Source: Candidatus Phytoplasma australiense
GTDB taxonomy: Bacteria > Bacillota_I > Bacilli_A > Acholeplasmatales > Acholeplasmataceae
Assembly (NCBI GenBank): GCA_000069925.1
Contig: AM422018.1
Coordinates: forward strand, 62,001-126,000
Direction of reading: 5' to 3'
DNA length: 64,000 nucleotides
Shown: piece by piece, positions 1 through 10,030 of the stretch
How the letters are laid out: every line of letters begins with the position of its first letter
Position numbering within the stretch: the first letter of the stretch is position 1
Notes under the pieces: model-generated
Seen by the model: only the letters and a program-made list of their open reading frames with translations
Told to the model about the DNA's origin: nothing
The model's database searches: none
Translations under genes and position numbers: made by a program

Positions 1-23
1 TATCTTTTATGATAAAAAAGTAT

Positions 24-1384
<1,361 letters not shown>

Positions 1385-2767
1385 AATGAATTCAAAATAT
1401 TAACAACATAAAAAAAATAGCATCTACATTGTGAATATGACTGAAAAATTTTTGATTTTTTAAATCTTTTCCTTTAGAAGTGCTTGCTACTAATCCTGCA
1501 ATGTTTCTAAATTTTATTAAAGCAGAAATTATTTTTTGAGATTGAAAAAATTGGGATAATTTTTTAAACGTGGGTCAAGTGTTTCAACCATTCCTAAGTG
1601 GGTTTTAATTGTTGCAAAATGATAGTTGGTTTCCAAAACTTTCATTTTATTTAAAGTATGAAATAAAGTTGATTAGAAAAATAAAATTATTGAAAAAATA
1701 GTTATCGGTAGATGAAAAATAGCTTTTGTGAGCTGTTTTTATCTCTCAAAAAAGTATTTAGCTGCAATTGCAAAAGATATTAATTTTTCATTTGAAATAA
1801 TTTGAAAAAGTAGAAAAACTTATGGCTGCGTGTTCCAAATAAAACAAAATTTTTTAAAGATTTAACATTGCACCAATGAATTCTATTTTTTTTCAGTTAC
1901 CCCTTTTTTATTTCCTGTATGAATTCAATTCCGTTTTTTAGTTGTTTTTCATCGGCCGATTTTTTTCATATTTTAATCTTTTTAATCTTTCGATTTCCAA
2001 TAATATAAAAAGAACGTATAAATGTTTCAATGAATCTATTTTATCTTATTCCAATTTTATCTTATTCCAATAATAATTTTTTTATCTTAATCATTTTTTT
2101 TATTGTCACAATAATCCAAAAAATTATTTCCATTTACAAAAGAAAAAATCTTAAATTAACTTGTTTCGTTTTATTCGCAAATTAATGCATTCATCAAATT
2201 TAATCCATTTGACATTTCAATTTATTGCGAACTGAAAAAAATTAAAATACGCACTAATACTTGCGTTCAAACATTAAAATTATTTTATAAACATTTAAGA
2301 TATTAACTAATTATTGTAAAAAAGTTTATTGGTAATTTTAACAACTCTTATTATTAACTTATAAACAAACAATATTTTTTTGAAAGAAAAGTATTTTTGA
2401 AAGAAAAATATGGCAAAGTCTCGAGTAATTATTTTATTATTGAAAAAAAAGACTATATTTTCCAATAATGATATTAAAAGATTTAGCAAAAATGGCTCAG
2501 TCATAAATTAATTATTTTTGCAAAAATAAAACAAGAGCTCTTTTTTACCTTTGGAGATATTTTTTTGAAGATACTTGGAAAGCTTTTTTTGAATGCCAAT
2601 TTATAAGTTTTTTGTGATTAATTAAAGTAATATTTATTGCATTAAATTTGTGATTACAATGAAGAATCTTAAACTTAATAACCAGCAGACAAAAGTGTTG
2701 GTAAAAGAAGCGAAATTATTTATCAACATAAAAACCCAACTTCAAGAATATAAAATTTTTTCCAAGA
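1385..2767. other. AT-rich spacer without a recognisable gene
   Basis: About 1.4 kb with stop codons in all frames and no Shine-Dalgarno-linked reading frame. The piece near 1540-1860 has somewhat higher complexity and could be an old gene scar, but I cannot assign it. The segment around 2210-2240 (TTTATTGCGAACT) recurs near 41021, so part of it belongs to the dispersed spacer repeats of this genome. A 65-codon frame at 2307-2504 minus has very skewed composition and no ribosome binding site, and I do not accept it. Confidence 0.5.
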
Positions 2768-2864
2768 AATCCTTTTGATAAGGATTATAAATTAAAACAA
2801 ATTCTTCATCACAAAGAACATTTTTAAAACTTCTTTGTGTAGATGTTTAAAGCTTATAAGGAGG
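2768..2864 (+). promoter_or_regulatory. gpmI leader with two hairpins and strong Shine-Dalgarno
   Basis: Two perfect hairpins sit directly upstream of gpmI: AATCCTT/AAGGATT at 2768-2786 with a 5-base loop, and CACAAAGAA/TTCTTTGTG at 2810-2839 with a 12-base loop. The ribosome binding site AAGGAGG follows at 2858-2864. Neither hairpin has a T-tract directly after it, so they look like leader structure rather than terminators. Function is inferred only. Confidence 0.4.
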
Positions 2865-2872
2865 ACTTTTAA

Positions 2873-4423
2873 GTGACCAAATTTGCTGCTTTATTAATTT
2901 TAGATGGACTAGGTTTGTCTTGTCAAAAAGAAAATAATGCTTTTTATTTAGCAAAAACACCTTATCTTGATTATCTTTTAAAAACTTTCCCAACCACCAC
3001 TCTCCAAGCATCAGGAGAAGCGGTAGGACTTCCTGAAGGACAAATGGGAAATAGTGAAGTCGGACACCTTAATTTAGGAGCAGGTAGAGTTGTTGATCAA
3101 TATTTAACTCAAATCAATAAATCTATTCGCGATCAATCTTTTCTTCAAAACAAACAATTTTTAAAAGCGATTGAACATGCGAAAAAAAACCATTCCAAAA
3201 TCCACTTATTAGGATTAGTTTCTGAAGGGGGCGTTCATTCTCATTTAGATCATTTTAAAGCTTTATTAGAATTAATGAAAAAACACCAAATAGCAGATAA
3301 AACTTATTTACACGTTTTTACAGATGGTAGAGATGATGACCCTGTTTCAGGAGTTAAATATCTCCAACAAATGATTGATGATGGTTTTCAGATAGCCTCT
3401 GTTAGTGGAAGGTATTATGCCCTAGACCGCGATAATAATTGGGACCGCATTAATTTAGTTTATGATATGTTAACTTTAGGAACATACCCAGTTATAAAAT
3501 CTTGCATTGAAGAAATAAAGTCCTCTTATCAAAAAGGGATCACAGACGAATTTATTAAACCATTTTTAGTTAATCCCGACGGTTTAATTAATGATAATGA
3601 TAGTCTTATTTTTGTTAATTTTCGTTCAGACCGAATAATGCGTTTGGCTACTGCTTTTTCTAACCCTTCCATGACTGCTTCTTTTCAAACTCCCGGAAAA
3701 ACCCCTTTTAAAGGTCAAAAATTAATTAATAATGCTTTTATTGTTAATATGACTTTTTATTCTCAATATGCTAAAGGTGAAATCGCTTTTCAACCAACAA
3801 CCTTAAAAAACCTTTATGGTAAGGTTATCGCTGATCATAATTTGCATCAGTTACGTATTGCAGAAACTGAAAAATATCCTCATGTTACTTTCTTTTTTGA
3901 TGGTGGAAAAGAATTACAATTGCCAAATAGCAAACATCTTTTAATCCCATCTCCTCGTGTTGCTACTTATGATTTAAAGCCTGAAATGGGAGCTTATGAA
4001 ATCACTTCGAAAGCTAAAGAAGCTATTTTATCAAAAAAATATCAAACTATGATCCTTAACTTTGCAAATCCTGATATGGTAGGTCACACAGGTTCTTTGG
4101 AAGCTGCTATTAAAGCGGTAGAGGTGGTTGACAGTTGTTTAAAGGGAGTTGTTGAAGCCATCCAAAAAATAGACGGTATTGCTTGTGTGGTGGCAGACCA
4201 CGGAAACGCAGAACAAATGACAGATGAGGCCGGAAAACCTCATACAGCTCATACAACTAATCTGGTTCCTTTTGTAATTACTTCTCACAAAGTAAAATTA
4301 CGACAAGAAACAGGAGCTTTATGTGATGTTGCTCCTACTTTGTTAGAATTGCTTGGCATTCCCCAACCCCCAGAAATGACAGGAATAAGTTTAATCGAAA
4401 AAACAAATAAAACTTCAAAATAA
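2873..4423 (+). CDS. gpmI: 2,3-bisphosphoglycerate-independent phosphoglycerate mutase
   Basis: Interconverts 3- and 2-phosphoglycerate using two Mn2+ ions and a phosphoserine intermediate. The 516 residues match the usual 510-520. The N-terminal metal-site motif LILDGLG carries Asp11; the nucleophile Ser61 lies in GQMGNSEVGHLNLGAGR; the C-terminal metal motifs are visible in NPDMVGHTG and VADHGNAEQM. The start codon is GTG, chosen because AAGGAGG lies 8 bases upstream. The gene sits between eno and pyk, and its last codons lie inside a 31-bp tandem duplication that also covers the pyk ribosome binding site and start. Confidence 0.97.
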   Translation: MTKFAALLILDGLGLSCQKENNAFYLAKTPYLDYLLKTFPTTTLQASGEAVGLPEGQMGNSEVGHLNLGAGRVVDQYLTQINKSIRDQSFLQNKQFLKAIEHAKKNHSKIHLLGLVSEGGVHSHLDHFKALLELMKKHQIADKTYLHVFTDGRDDDPVSGVKYLQQMIDDGFQIASVSGRYYALDRDNNWDRINLVYDMLTLGTYPVIKSCIEEIKSSYQKGITDEFIKPFLVNPDGLINDNDSLIFVNFRSDRIMRLATAFSNPSMTASFQTPGKTPFKGQKLINNAFIVNMTFYSQYAKGEIAFQPTTLKNLYGKVIADHNLHQLRIAETEKYPHVTFFFDGGKELQLPNSKHLLIPSPRVATYDLKPEMGAYEITSKAKEAILSKKYQTMILNFANPDMVGHTGSLEAAIKAVEVVDSCLKGVVEAIQKIDGIACVVADHGNAEQMTDEAGKPHTAHTTNLVPFVITSHKVKLRQETGALCDVAPTLLELLGIPQPPEMTGISLIEKTNKTSK

Positions 4424-4476
4424 GGATGAAAAAATGAATAAAACTTCAAAATAAGGATGAAAAAATGAATAAAACT
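4406..4476 (+). repeat. 31-bp tandem duplication spanning gpmI stop, pyk RBS and pyk start
   Basis: Two exact 31-base units (4406-4436 and 4437-4467) are followed by a 9-base partial third copy (AATAAAACT). Each unit contains the gpmI stop context, an AAGGAT ribosome binding site and an ATG. The first ATG (4434) opens a six-codon mini-frame (MNKTSK, stop at 4452-4454); the second (4465) is the real pyk start. The likely origin is slippage between the AATAAAACT in the gpmI tail and the same nine bases in the pyk 5' end. Confidence 0.9.
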
Positions 4477-5820
4477 AAAATAGTGTGCACTTTAGGACCT
4501 GCTTGTCGCGACAAAGAAACTTTAAAACAATTAGTAAAAAATGGTCTTAATGTTGCTCGTTTTAATTTTTCTCACGCTGATTATCAAAACAGCGAAGAAA
4601 CTTTAAAGATGATTCAAGAAATTAACCAAGAATTAAATACTTATGTAGCAACTATGCTAGACACTAAAGGACCAGAAATTAGAACTCATAATTTTGCAAA
4701 ACCAGTGGAAATCAAACAAAACTCTGAAGTAAGAATCGCTTTTACAGAAGTTTTAGGAACTGAAAAAAAATTTTCTATCAGTTATGAACAACTTTATGAT
4801 GATGTTACAACTAGTGATTTAATTTTTATTGATGATGGTTATTTAACTTTAGAAGTAGTTGCCAAAGATGAACAAAACAAAGAATTAATTACAAAAGCTA
4901 ACAACACTCATTTAGTTAAATCCCGTAGAGGCGTTAATGTTCCCAACATTAAATTAAAAATGCCTTATATCTCTGAAAAAGATGCTCGCGATATTGCTTT
5001 TGCTTGTGAAAAAAAATATGATTTTTTAGCACTTTCTTTTGTTAGAAATGCTTCAGATGTTTTGGAAGTAAGAAAAATCTTAAAAGAAAAGCAAAACGAT
5101 ACTATTAAAATAATCGCTAAAATAGAAAACCAAGAAGGAATAGATAATTTAGAAGAAATTCTTCTTGTTGTTGACGGCATTATGGTTGCTCGTGGTGATT
5201 TAGGAATTGAAGTACCGGGAGAACTTGTTCCTTTATATCAAACTCAAATGATTCAAGAATGTCTTTGTGCCGGTAAACCTGTTATTGTGGCTACTCAAAT
5301 GCTTGAATCAATGCAAAGAAACCCTCGCCCTACTAAAGCAGAAATTAGTGATGTTTGGAACGCAGTTTTACAAGGCACTACAGCAACTATGTTATCAGGC
5401 GAATCGGCATCAGGACTTTATCCTGAAAAGTCAGTTTCTTATATGGCAAAAATTAATCATAAAGCCGAAGAGTATCTTGATTATGATTTAATTTCTAATT
5501 TTTATGATCCTCAAAATAGAGTTGAATATCTAGCTTTTAGTGTTATCCAAATGGCTTTAAAAGACCAAATTCATGCAATTGTTATTGAAGATGATCTTGC
5601 TTATGGTTATGCTTTTGCTAAATTTCGCTCCAAAGTGCCAGTTTTTGTTAAAGTAAAAGATTTAAAATCAAGTACAACTTTGGCATTAAATTTTTCCAAT
5701 TTCCCTTTCTTAACTGAGGCGGAATTAATGACTAAATTAAACCTTTTGAAAAGTGAAAATCAAAATAATTTAGTTTTTGCTGTCATTAAAAAAGATTCCT
5801 TAACCTTAAAGAATTTTTAA
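4465..5820 (+). CDS. pyk: Pyruvate kinase
   Basis: Transfers phosphate from phosphoenolpyruvate to ADP, the main substrate-level ATP step for a bacterium of this type. The barrel start MNKTKIVCTLGPACRD, the MLDTKGPEIRT block, the catalytic lysine region IIAKIENQEG and the MVARGDLGIEVP active-site signature are all present. At 451 residues it is slightly shorter than the common 470-480, with a compact C-terminal effector domain. The ATG at 4465 is used because the second copy of the duplicated AAGGAT site precedes it. It probably shares a transcript with gpmI (41-base gap) and ends before a hairpin terminator at 5963. Confidence 0.97.
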   Translation: MNKTKIVCTLGPACRDKETLKQLVKNGLNVARFNFSHADYQNSEETLKMIQEINQELNTYVATMLDTKGPEIRTHNFAKPVEIKQNSEVRIAFTEVLGTEKKFSISYEQLYDDVTTSDLIFIDDGYLTLEVVAKDEQNKELITKANNTHLVKSRRGVNVPNIKLKMPYISEKDARDIAFACEKKYDFLALSFVRNASDVLEVRKILKEKQNDTIKIIAKIENQEGIDNLEEILLVVDGIMVARGDLGIEVPGELVPLYQTQMIQECLCAGKPVIVATQMLESMQRNPRPTKAEISDVWNAVLQGTTATMLSGESASGLYPEKSVSYMAKINHKAEEYLDYDLISNFYDPQNRVEYLAFSVIQMALKDQIHAIVIEDDLAYGYAFAKFRSKVPVFVKVKDLKSSTTLALNFSNFPFLTEAELMTKLNLLKSENQNNLVFAVIKKDSLTLKNF

Positions 5821-5962
5821 TTAATTGCTTGCTCACTTTTTATAACTTGTGCTTGCTTTTAGCAAAATTTATAAAAACTTTTTTACTTTTAAAAAAAATT
5901 AGGACCAAGAGGTCTTACGAAATAATTTAAAAACACTTTTTATTTTTTCCAAAAAAAGTTGG

Positions 5963-5993
5963 GACTGACTTATTTTTTAGTCGGTCTTTTTTT
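5963..5993 (+). terminator. Rho-independent terminator after pyk
   Basis: GACTGACT (5963-5970) pairs with AGTCGGTC (5979-5986), including one G-U pair, and is followed by a T-tract at 5986-5993. The same hairpin motif in inverted orientation recurs near 55120 and 59260, so it belongs to a dispersed family that may double as a terminator. Confidence 0.7.
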
Positions 5994-6480
5994 GTACCCA
6001 AAACCAAAAATTAATTTTTATTTCTTTTTTAAAAACGTTTTTAGAAAAGAGTGTGCATGATTGTGAAATTAAACCCTCCCCTTATTTAAAGAAGGAGTTT
6101 GAGGAATAATTAAAGAATTTGGGGAGCGTGAATTTCTGAAAAATTTCGACTAGTTTATTTACTAAAGCATTAAACATTAAATCAGAAATTAGAAAAGTAA
6201 ATTTTTTCCAAAGATTCTTCAACTTTTGTTTTATTTTTTTCTTAAAATTCAAAAAAATTGCGATAATTACAAATTTTTCAAATTAAAAAATACTTGATAA
6301 ATAAAAATACTCTTAATTTTTCATAATTTGGTAAATGCATGCATATTTTACACCAACAAACCACAAACAAACACAATTGAGACAAATTACCATATTTTTA
6401 TTTGTTATTTTTGAAATTAATGCATGTTTTTTCAAAAAAACATTTTGCAACCAAATTAGAAAATTATTTTTTGAAGCTTC
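5994..6480. repeat. Spacer made of dispersed intergenic repeat segments
   Basis: No gene. The part at 6240-6300 (GCGATAATTACAAATTTTTC) matches segments near 40935, 59460 and 29890. The stretch near 6125-6160 with AATTTCTGAAAAATTTCG resembles 43957-43990 with AATTTCCGAAACATTTCG, suggesting both are scars of one ancestral sequence. A GTTTTTAGAAAAGA motif at about 6038 recurs at 41330, 59200 and elsewhere. Confidence 0.5.
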
Positions 6481-6518
6481 AAAAAGAAAAAAGACTAACT
6501 TGAAAAAAAGTTAGTCTT
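6481..6518 (-). terminator. Minus-strand hairpin terminator
   Basis: AAGACTAACTT (6491-6501) and AAGTTAGTCTT (6508-6518) form an 11-bp perfect stem with a 6-base loop. On the minus strand it runs into a T-rich tract (6481-6490). It lies downstream of the minus-strand frame 6558-6809. Confidence 0.6.
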
Positions 6519-6557
6519 AATTATTATTTATTTTTAATGTTTGTGTTTAAAGGTTTT

Positions 6558-6809
6558 TTAATGAGTTGGTTGTAAGTTTTCTTCTAATAATCTTTTTTCT
6601 TCCAATATTTTTTTAATTGGTTTTTGAATGAGGTACCGAAAAATTGGTAAGCTCCACGAAAATGGTACTATTTGAAAACAACATTTTTTTCCAAAAAAAA
6701 TATGATTTTTTGAAAAACCAAATTGTTTATTAATTACTTTTATTATAACATAATTAAAATTATTTGTCAAAATATGAAATTTATTTTTTTTTAAATTTGT
6801 TGTTCTCAA
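6558..6809 (-). CDS. Hypothetical protein, probably a gene remnant
   Basis: An 83-codon minus-strand frame. The C-terminal half (VPFSWSLPIFRYLIQKPIKK and a following KILEEKRLLEENLQPTH) has protein-like composition, while the N-terminal part is low-complexity and hydrophobic. No good Shine-Dalgarno precedes the ATG. Its first codons fall in a sequence also found upstream of dnaB at 19778-19803 (minus strand reading WYWLRTTN in both places), so the frame is probably a fusion of repeat sequence to an older C-terminal fragment. It ends just before a minus-strand terminator, which slightly supports past expression. Function unknown. Confidence 0.3.
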   Translation of the reverse strand: MRTTNLKKNKFHILTNNFNYVIIKVINKQFGFSKNHIFFGKKCCFQIVPFSWSLPIFRYLIQKPIKKILEEKRLLEENLQPTH

Positions 6810-6818
6810 CCAGTACCA
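6713..6818 (+). repeat. Left copy of PMU-edge direct repeat
   Basis: The 26 bases at 6793-6818 (AAATTTGTTGTTCTCAACCA plus GTACCA) are identical and in the same orientation at 19778-19803. A second shared piece, CCAAATTGTTTATT at 6718-6731, corresponds with one base change to 19741-19754. The two copies enclose tra5 through dnaB, about 13 kb, and mark the candidate limits of the mobile block. Confidence 0.6.
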
Positions 6819-6847
6819 GTTTTCTAATTGCTTTTTTAAGAAAAAAT

Positions 6848-6875
6848 TTTATATTTTATACTTATAAAATATAAA
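6848..6875. other. Perfect AT-only hairpin
   Basis: TTTATATTTTAT (6848-6859) and ATAAAATATAAA (6864-6875) form a 12-bp perfect stem with the loop ACTT. It lies in the 330-base spacer between the 6558 frame and tra5. No function can be assigned; it could be a bidirectional terminator or a cruciform at the element edge. Confidence 0.5.
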
Positions 6876-7083
6876 AAAATGATTTTTTTACATAATAATC
6901 TAAAAATAATTGATTTAAAGAATTTTATTAATTTCAAAAAATAAACAATCAAAATATTACCTCTTAAATGATTTTATATTTACGATTTGATATTTATCAT
7001 TACCAATCACCCAAAAGTGTCATATAAGGGAAAAATTTTGAGTTCTAAGAGGTGTTATGGTTTTTTAAAAAGTTATTTTTTTA

Positions 7084-7129
7084 AAGAACTTAAAAAAACC
7101 TACACAAATTGCCCTCCGTTATGAAGGGC
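7084..7129 (-). terminator. Hairpin downstream of tra5, possible terminator
   Basis: GCCCT (7111-7115) pairs with AGGGC (7125-7129), a GC-rich stem rare in this genome, 16 bases beyond the tra5 stop. On the minus strand it is followed after about 10 bases by a T-rich run (7091-7098). It may instead be part of the IS terminus. Confidence 0.4.
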
Positions 7130-7144
7130 TTATAATTTTAATTA

Positions 7145-8317
7145 TTAATTAGTATTTTTTATTTTAAATTCTTTGGGTGATAAATAATTTAGGCCTTTCA
7201 TTTTGCGATAAATATTATAATATTCAATGTAATCAGTAATAATTTCTATAATTTGATGTTCGCCTAGATTTTGCATTTTTTCATAATGGATAGTTTCACG
7301 TTTCATATTGGCCCAAAATGCCTCCATGCATGCATTATCAGTTGGCATGGCTTTAGCTGAGAAACTAGTTATTAGATTATTAGCTTTTAATTCAGTTTGA
7401 TATCTTTTAGAAGTATAAACACTTGCTCTATCGCAATGAAGAATGCAAGGGTTTATTAATGTAGGAATAGCTTTTAAAGTGTTAATTACAAAACCAACAT
7501 CAGCAATTTTAGAAATGTTGTAACCAATAATTTCTCGGTTATACAAATCCATCATCGCGGAAACAAATAATTTTTGGTTGTTTTTTCCAAAAGTTATATA
7601 AGTTATATCAGTACATAATTTTTCAAATGGTCTTGTGGCGTGATAATTGTTTTGAATTAGATTTTTTAAGTTATTTTCTTTTTGGATTGCTAAATCATAA
7701 TAATATTGAGGTTTTCGCTGTATTCTTTGTGATAATAATCCAAATTGATGCATTAGCTTTAAAACAGTCTTAGAGTTTATCTTAAATTTAAGGTCAATTA
7801 GTTTTTGATGAACCACGCGATAACCAAGCCTTCTTTTTCTCTTGCCATCAGTTGTGATATACGAACCTTGTTGACATATTTGAAACAACGCTTTTTCTAA
7901 TTCACTTTGAGGTCTAGGATGAAGACTTTGCTTAATCCACCGAAAATAACTAGTTTTTGAAATAGATAACCATTTAATCAATTGTTCTAACGAAACTTCT
8001 TTTTGATATTTATTAATAATTTTTAAATATAATTTTCTATTTTTTTTGAAACTAGTTTTTAGTTGGTTTTTAATTGCTGTTTTAATTGGACTAATTCCTT
8101 TTTCAAAAACCTTTCTTTTTCCTCTAATTGATTGTTCTAGCCTTTCCGCCCCTTTTAATTCATACCACTCTACCCATTGATAAATCTGACTCCGATTTTT
8201 AATCTTTAAGTTTTGTTGTATTTCTTTACATCTTTTGCCTTCCTGTTTTGCAAAAACAGCCTTTAATTTAACATCCAAAGAATATAATTTTAATTTTTTC
8301 TCCATTTCTAAGCTCAT
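7145..8317 (-). CDS. tra5: IS3-family (IS150 group) transposase Tra5
   Basis: Full-length single-frame transposase of 390 residues. The N-terminal third is a helix-turn-helix region (LKAVFAKQEGKRCKEIQQNL), followed by an HTH_21-like stretch and an integrase core. The catalytic triad is Asp237 (TDITY), Asp296 (LHCDRASVY) and Glu332 (NACMEAF), i.e. DD(35)E spacing. IS3 elements usually need a frameshift between two frames; here both halves are fused in one frame, as described for phytoplasma tra5. The start ATG lies in a region copied at 21412-21504 as a truncated scar. It is the only intact transposase in the window and the likely mobiliser of the neighbouring PMU block. Confidence 0.93.
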   Translation of the reverse strand: MSLEMEKKLKLYSLDVKLKAVFAKQEGKRCKEIQQNLKIKNRSQIYQWVEWYELKGAERLEQSIRGKRKVFEKGISPIKTAIKNQLKTSFKKNRKLYLKIINKYQKEVSLEQLIKWLSISKTSYFRWIKQSLHPRPQSELEKALFQICQQGSYITTDGKRKRRLGYRVVHQKLIDLKFKINSKTVLKLMHQFGLLSQRIQRKPQYYYDLAIQKENNLKNLIQNNYHATRPFEKLCTDITYITFGKNNQKLFVSAMMDLYNREIIGYNISKIADVGFVINTLKAIPTLINPCILHCDRASVYTSKRYQTELKANNLITSFSAKAMPTDNACMEAFWANMKRETIHYEKMQNLGEHQIIEIITDYIEYYNIYRKMKGLNYLSPKEFKIKNTN

Positions 8318-8394
8318 TTCTGTTTTATTAACATAACTTTATTTTTTTAAGCCTTGATTGTTAAAAAAACTGTTTAGTTATTTTGCAATAATTG

Positions 8395-8437
8395 AAAAAA
8401 ACAACAATAAAACTTCTTAAAAGATTTTATTGTTGTT
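8395..8437 (-). terminator. Terminator of the SVM effector gene
   Basis: AACAACAATAAAA (8400-8412) and TTTTATTGTTGTT (8425-8437) form a 13-bp perfect stem; on the minus strand it is followed by six T. It lies 34 bases beyond the stop of the 8471-8836 gene. A related but degraded sequence is at 21375-21405. Confidence 0.8.
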
Positions 8438-8470
8438 TTAAAATATTTATTAATTATTTTTAAATTTATT

Positions 8471-8836
8471 TTAGTTTCTTCGGTTGTTATTTGGTTGATT
8501 TTGGTTGTTGTTAATATTTCTACGAATATTTTCAGCTTGAAGAGCTATTTCGTTTGTTTGATTAATTAAAATTCTTATTGTTTCTTCTGAATCATTATTT
8601 CTAATAGCATTATAAATTTGATTTATTAATCTTGCTTCTTCTAATAATAAATCATGTAAATTTCTACATGCTTCTATAATTGGATTAATATTTCTATTAT
8701 TTTGATTTATATTACCGTTATTATTTATATTACCATTCTCCCTCGCCATAACTTGATTATTAATAATAAATAATAACCCTAAACCACTAAATAAAATTAT
8801 ATTCAACACAAAAAAACGTTTTTTTAATTTAAACAT
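8471..8836 (-). CDS. Secreted effector candidate with SVM-type signal peptide
   Basis: 121 residues. Residues 1-31 form a Sec signal peptide of the phytoplasma sequence-variable-mosaic type: basic MFKLKKR, hydrophobic core, and the conserved end FIINNQVMA. The predicted mature 90-residue protein is asparagine-rich at both ends with a central helical segment (HDLLLEEARLINQIYN) and no transmembrane segment, so it would be released from the cell, for this group into plant or insect cytoplasm. AAGGAG lies 12 bases before the ATG. A good terminator follows. Known SVM-signal proteins include virulence effectors, but I cannot match this mature part to a named one; host target unknown. Confidence 0.8.
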   Translation of the reverse strand: MFKLKKRFFVLNIILFSGLGLLFIINNQVMARENGNINNNGNINQNNRNINPIIEACRNLHDLLLEEARLINQIYNAIRNNDSEETIRILINQTNEIALQAENIRRNINNNQNQPNNNRRN

Positions 8837-8866
8837 TAATTATTAAACTCCTTATTTTTATTTATT

Positions 8867-9949
8867 TTAATTATTTTTTGTATTAAATTTCTTAGTGTAA
8901 AGCGTGATATATCTTTGTTTTGGGTTGAAGTGAAGGTAGTAATTTTTCATTTCATCTTTGGGATATATGGAATCTTTAGGGTCTATGATATGGCAACTAA
9001 CTTCATCCATGAAAAAGTCTTTATCTTCTTCAATTAACCATTTCGGGCCTTTGTAGTTGAGTTTTGTGTAGTGGTTTGAACGGTTGTGGATAAACATATT
9101 ATTAAATTGTGAATCATCATCTTTACGTTTCATATGGAAAGTATCAAAAAAATCAATCCTGCTATCTTTTACTTCCCATTTGTCAAAAGGGTTTTTCATA
9201 AACGGCATTATATCAGTTGGCTCGTATTCACGGTGCTTTCCACGACCAAGGCCATTGAGACCGTAGAAAGTGTATTTAACTTTAATCATTTGGTGACCCA
9301 AAACAAGGTGATTAACATCATGACTATAACTTTGACAAGGACTACCTTTCCAATCTTTTGTGGCCCCAAATTCTGCATTGGGGTCATAACCATCTGCTTT
9401 ATAATATTTCTTAATTTGGTAGTTATCATCTCTAGAACGGTATCCTTCAAACCATTCAACTTCAATTTCTAATTTCGGTTCAGTAATAGTATAAGTTTTG
9501 GGTTTTGAATTTGTTATATCGTATTTATTGTCTAAAAATATAAAACCACCAAAAATAGCAATTATACTTATTATAAAACAATAATATATAATTATAGCTT
9601 TTATTGGATTTCTTTTTGTATATTTTTTAGCTTTTAATTTTCCTGTCAACATTTGATTATGTGATAATTCTGCTTGTTGCTGCCTTAATTCAGTTTGGAT
9701 AGTATTTATTTCTTCTTGTAATTCAGTTTTTTCTTGAACTGATAAAGATTTATTATTTACTAACTCAGATATTTTTTGGTTTAATTTCTTTTGCTTAGTT
9801 ATTATCTCAACTTCAATTTTTAATTTAATATTTTCTACATTGTTTAATTTATTATTTACCTGTTTTTGAACAAACCAAATCAATAAAGGACCCAATCCAA
9901 AAAAAACTCCTAAAATACCTATAATAACTAATACTTGAAATAACTCCAT
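8867..9949 (-). CDS. PMU membrane protein with coiled coil and shared C-terminal domain
   Basis: 360 residues. Residues 4-27 are a transmembrane segment, 30-105 a charged heptad-rich coiled coil, and 117-139 a second transmembrane segment, so the C-terminal 220 residues probably lie on one face of the membrane. Residues 221-357 (starting MIKVKYTFYGLNG) are almost identical to the end of the AAA+ protein at 13483-15576. The domain has no family I recognise; it is rich in aromatic and acidic residues. The gene sits between the SVM effector and the giant coiled-coil gene, all on the minus strand. Function unknown. Confidence 0.75.
   Translation of the reverse strand: MELFQVLVIIGILGVFFGLGPLLIWFVQKQVNNKLNNVENIKLKIEVEIITKQKKLNQKISELVNNKSLSVQEKTELQEEINTIQTELRQQQAELSHNQMLTGKLKAKKYTKRNPIKAIIIYYCFIISIIAIFGGFIFLDNKYDITNSKPKTYTITEPKLEIEVEWFEGYRSRDDNYQIKKYYKADGYDPNAEFGATKDWKGSPCQSYSHDVNHLVLGHQMIKVKYTFYGLNGLGRGKHREYEPTDIMPFMKNPFDKWEVKDSRIDFFDTFHMKRKDDDSQFNNMFIHNRSNHYTKLNYKGPKWLIEEDKDFFMDEVSCHIIDPKDSIYPKDEMKNYYLHFNPKQRYITLYTKKFNTKNN
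8876..9290. repeat. 415-bp cassette, copy 1 (end of the 360-residue protein)
   Basis: Collinear without gaps with 13513-13927 at a constant offset of 4637 bases. I see only about two or three base differences, including GGGTTG versus GAGTTG (Pro to Ser) and ATTTAAC versus ATTTTAC (silent). Such identity in a decaying region implies very recent duplication or gene conversion. Confidence 0.95.
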
Positions 9950-10030
9950 CCTATAATTAACTTCCTTTTTTATTTTTATAACTTATCATCATTGTATCAT
10001 AATCTAATCTGGTAATGCAAAAAAATTGCA

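Noticed and set aside
2307-2504. 65-codon minus-strand frame
   Set aside because: Composition is almost only Phe/Ile/Lys/Asn/Leu as expected of random AT-rich DNA, and no Shine-Dalgarno precedes it.
6491-6518. Repeated stems in spacers as a CRISPR array
   Set aside because: Copies are far apart, of differing length and without regular spacers; they are dispersed repeats or terminators.
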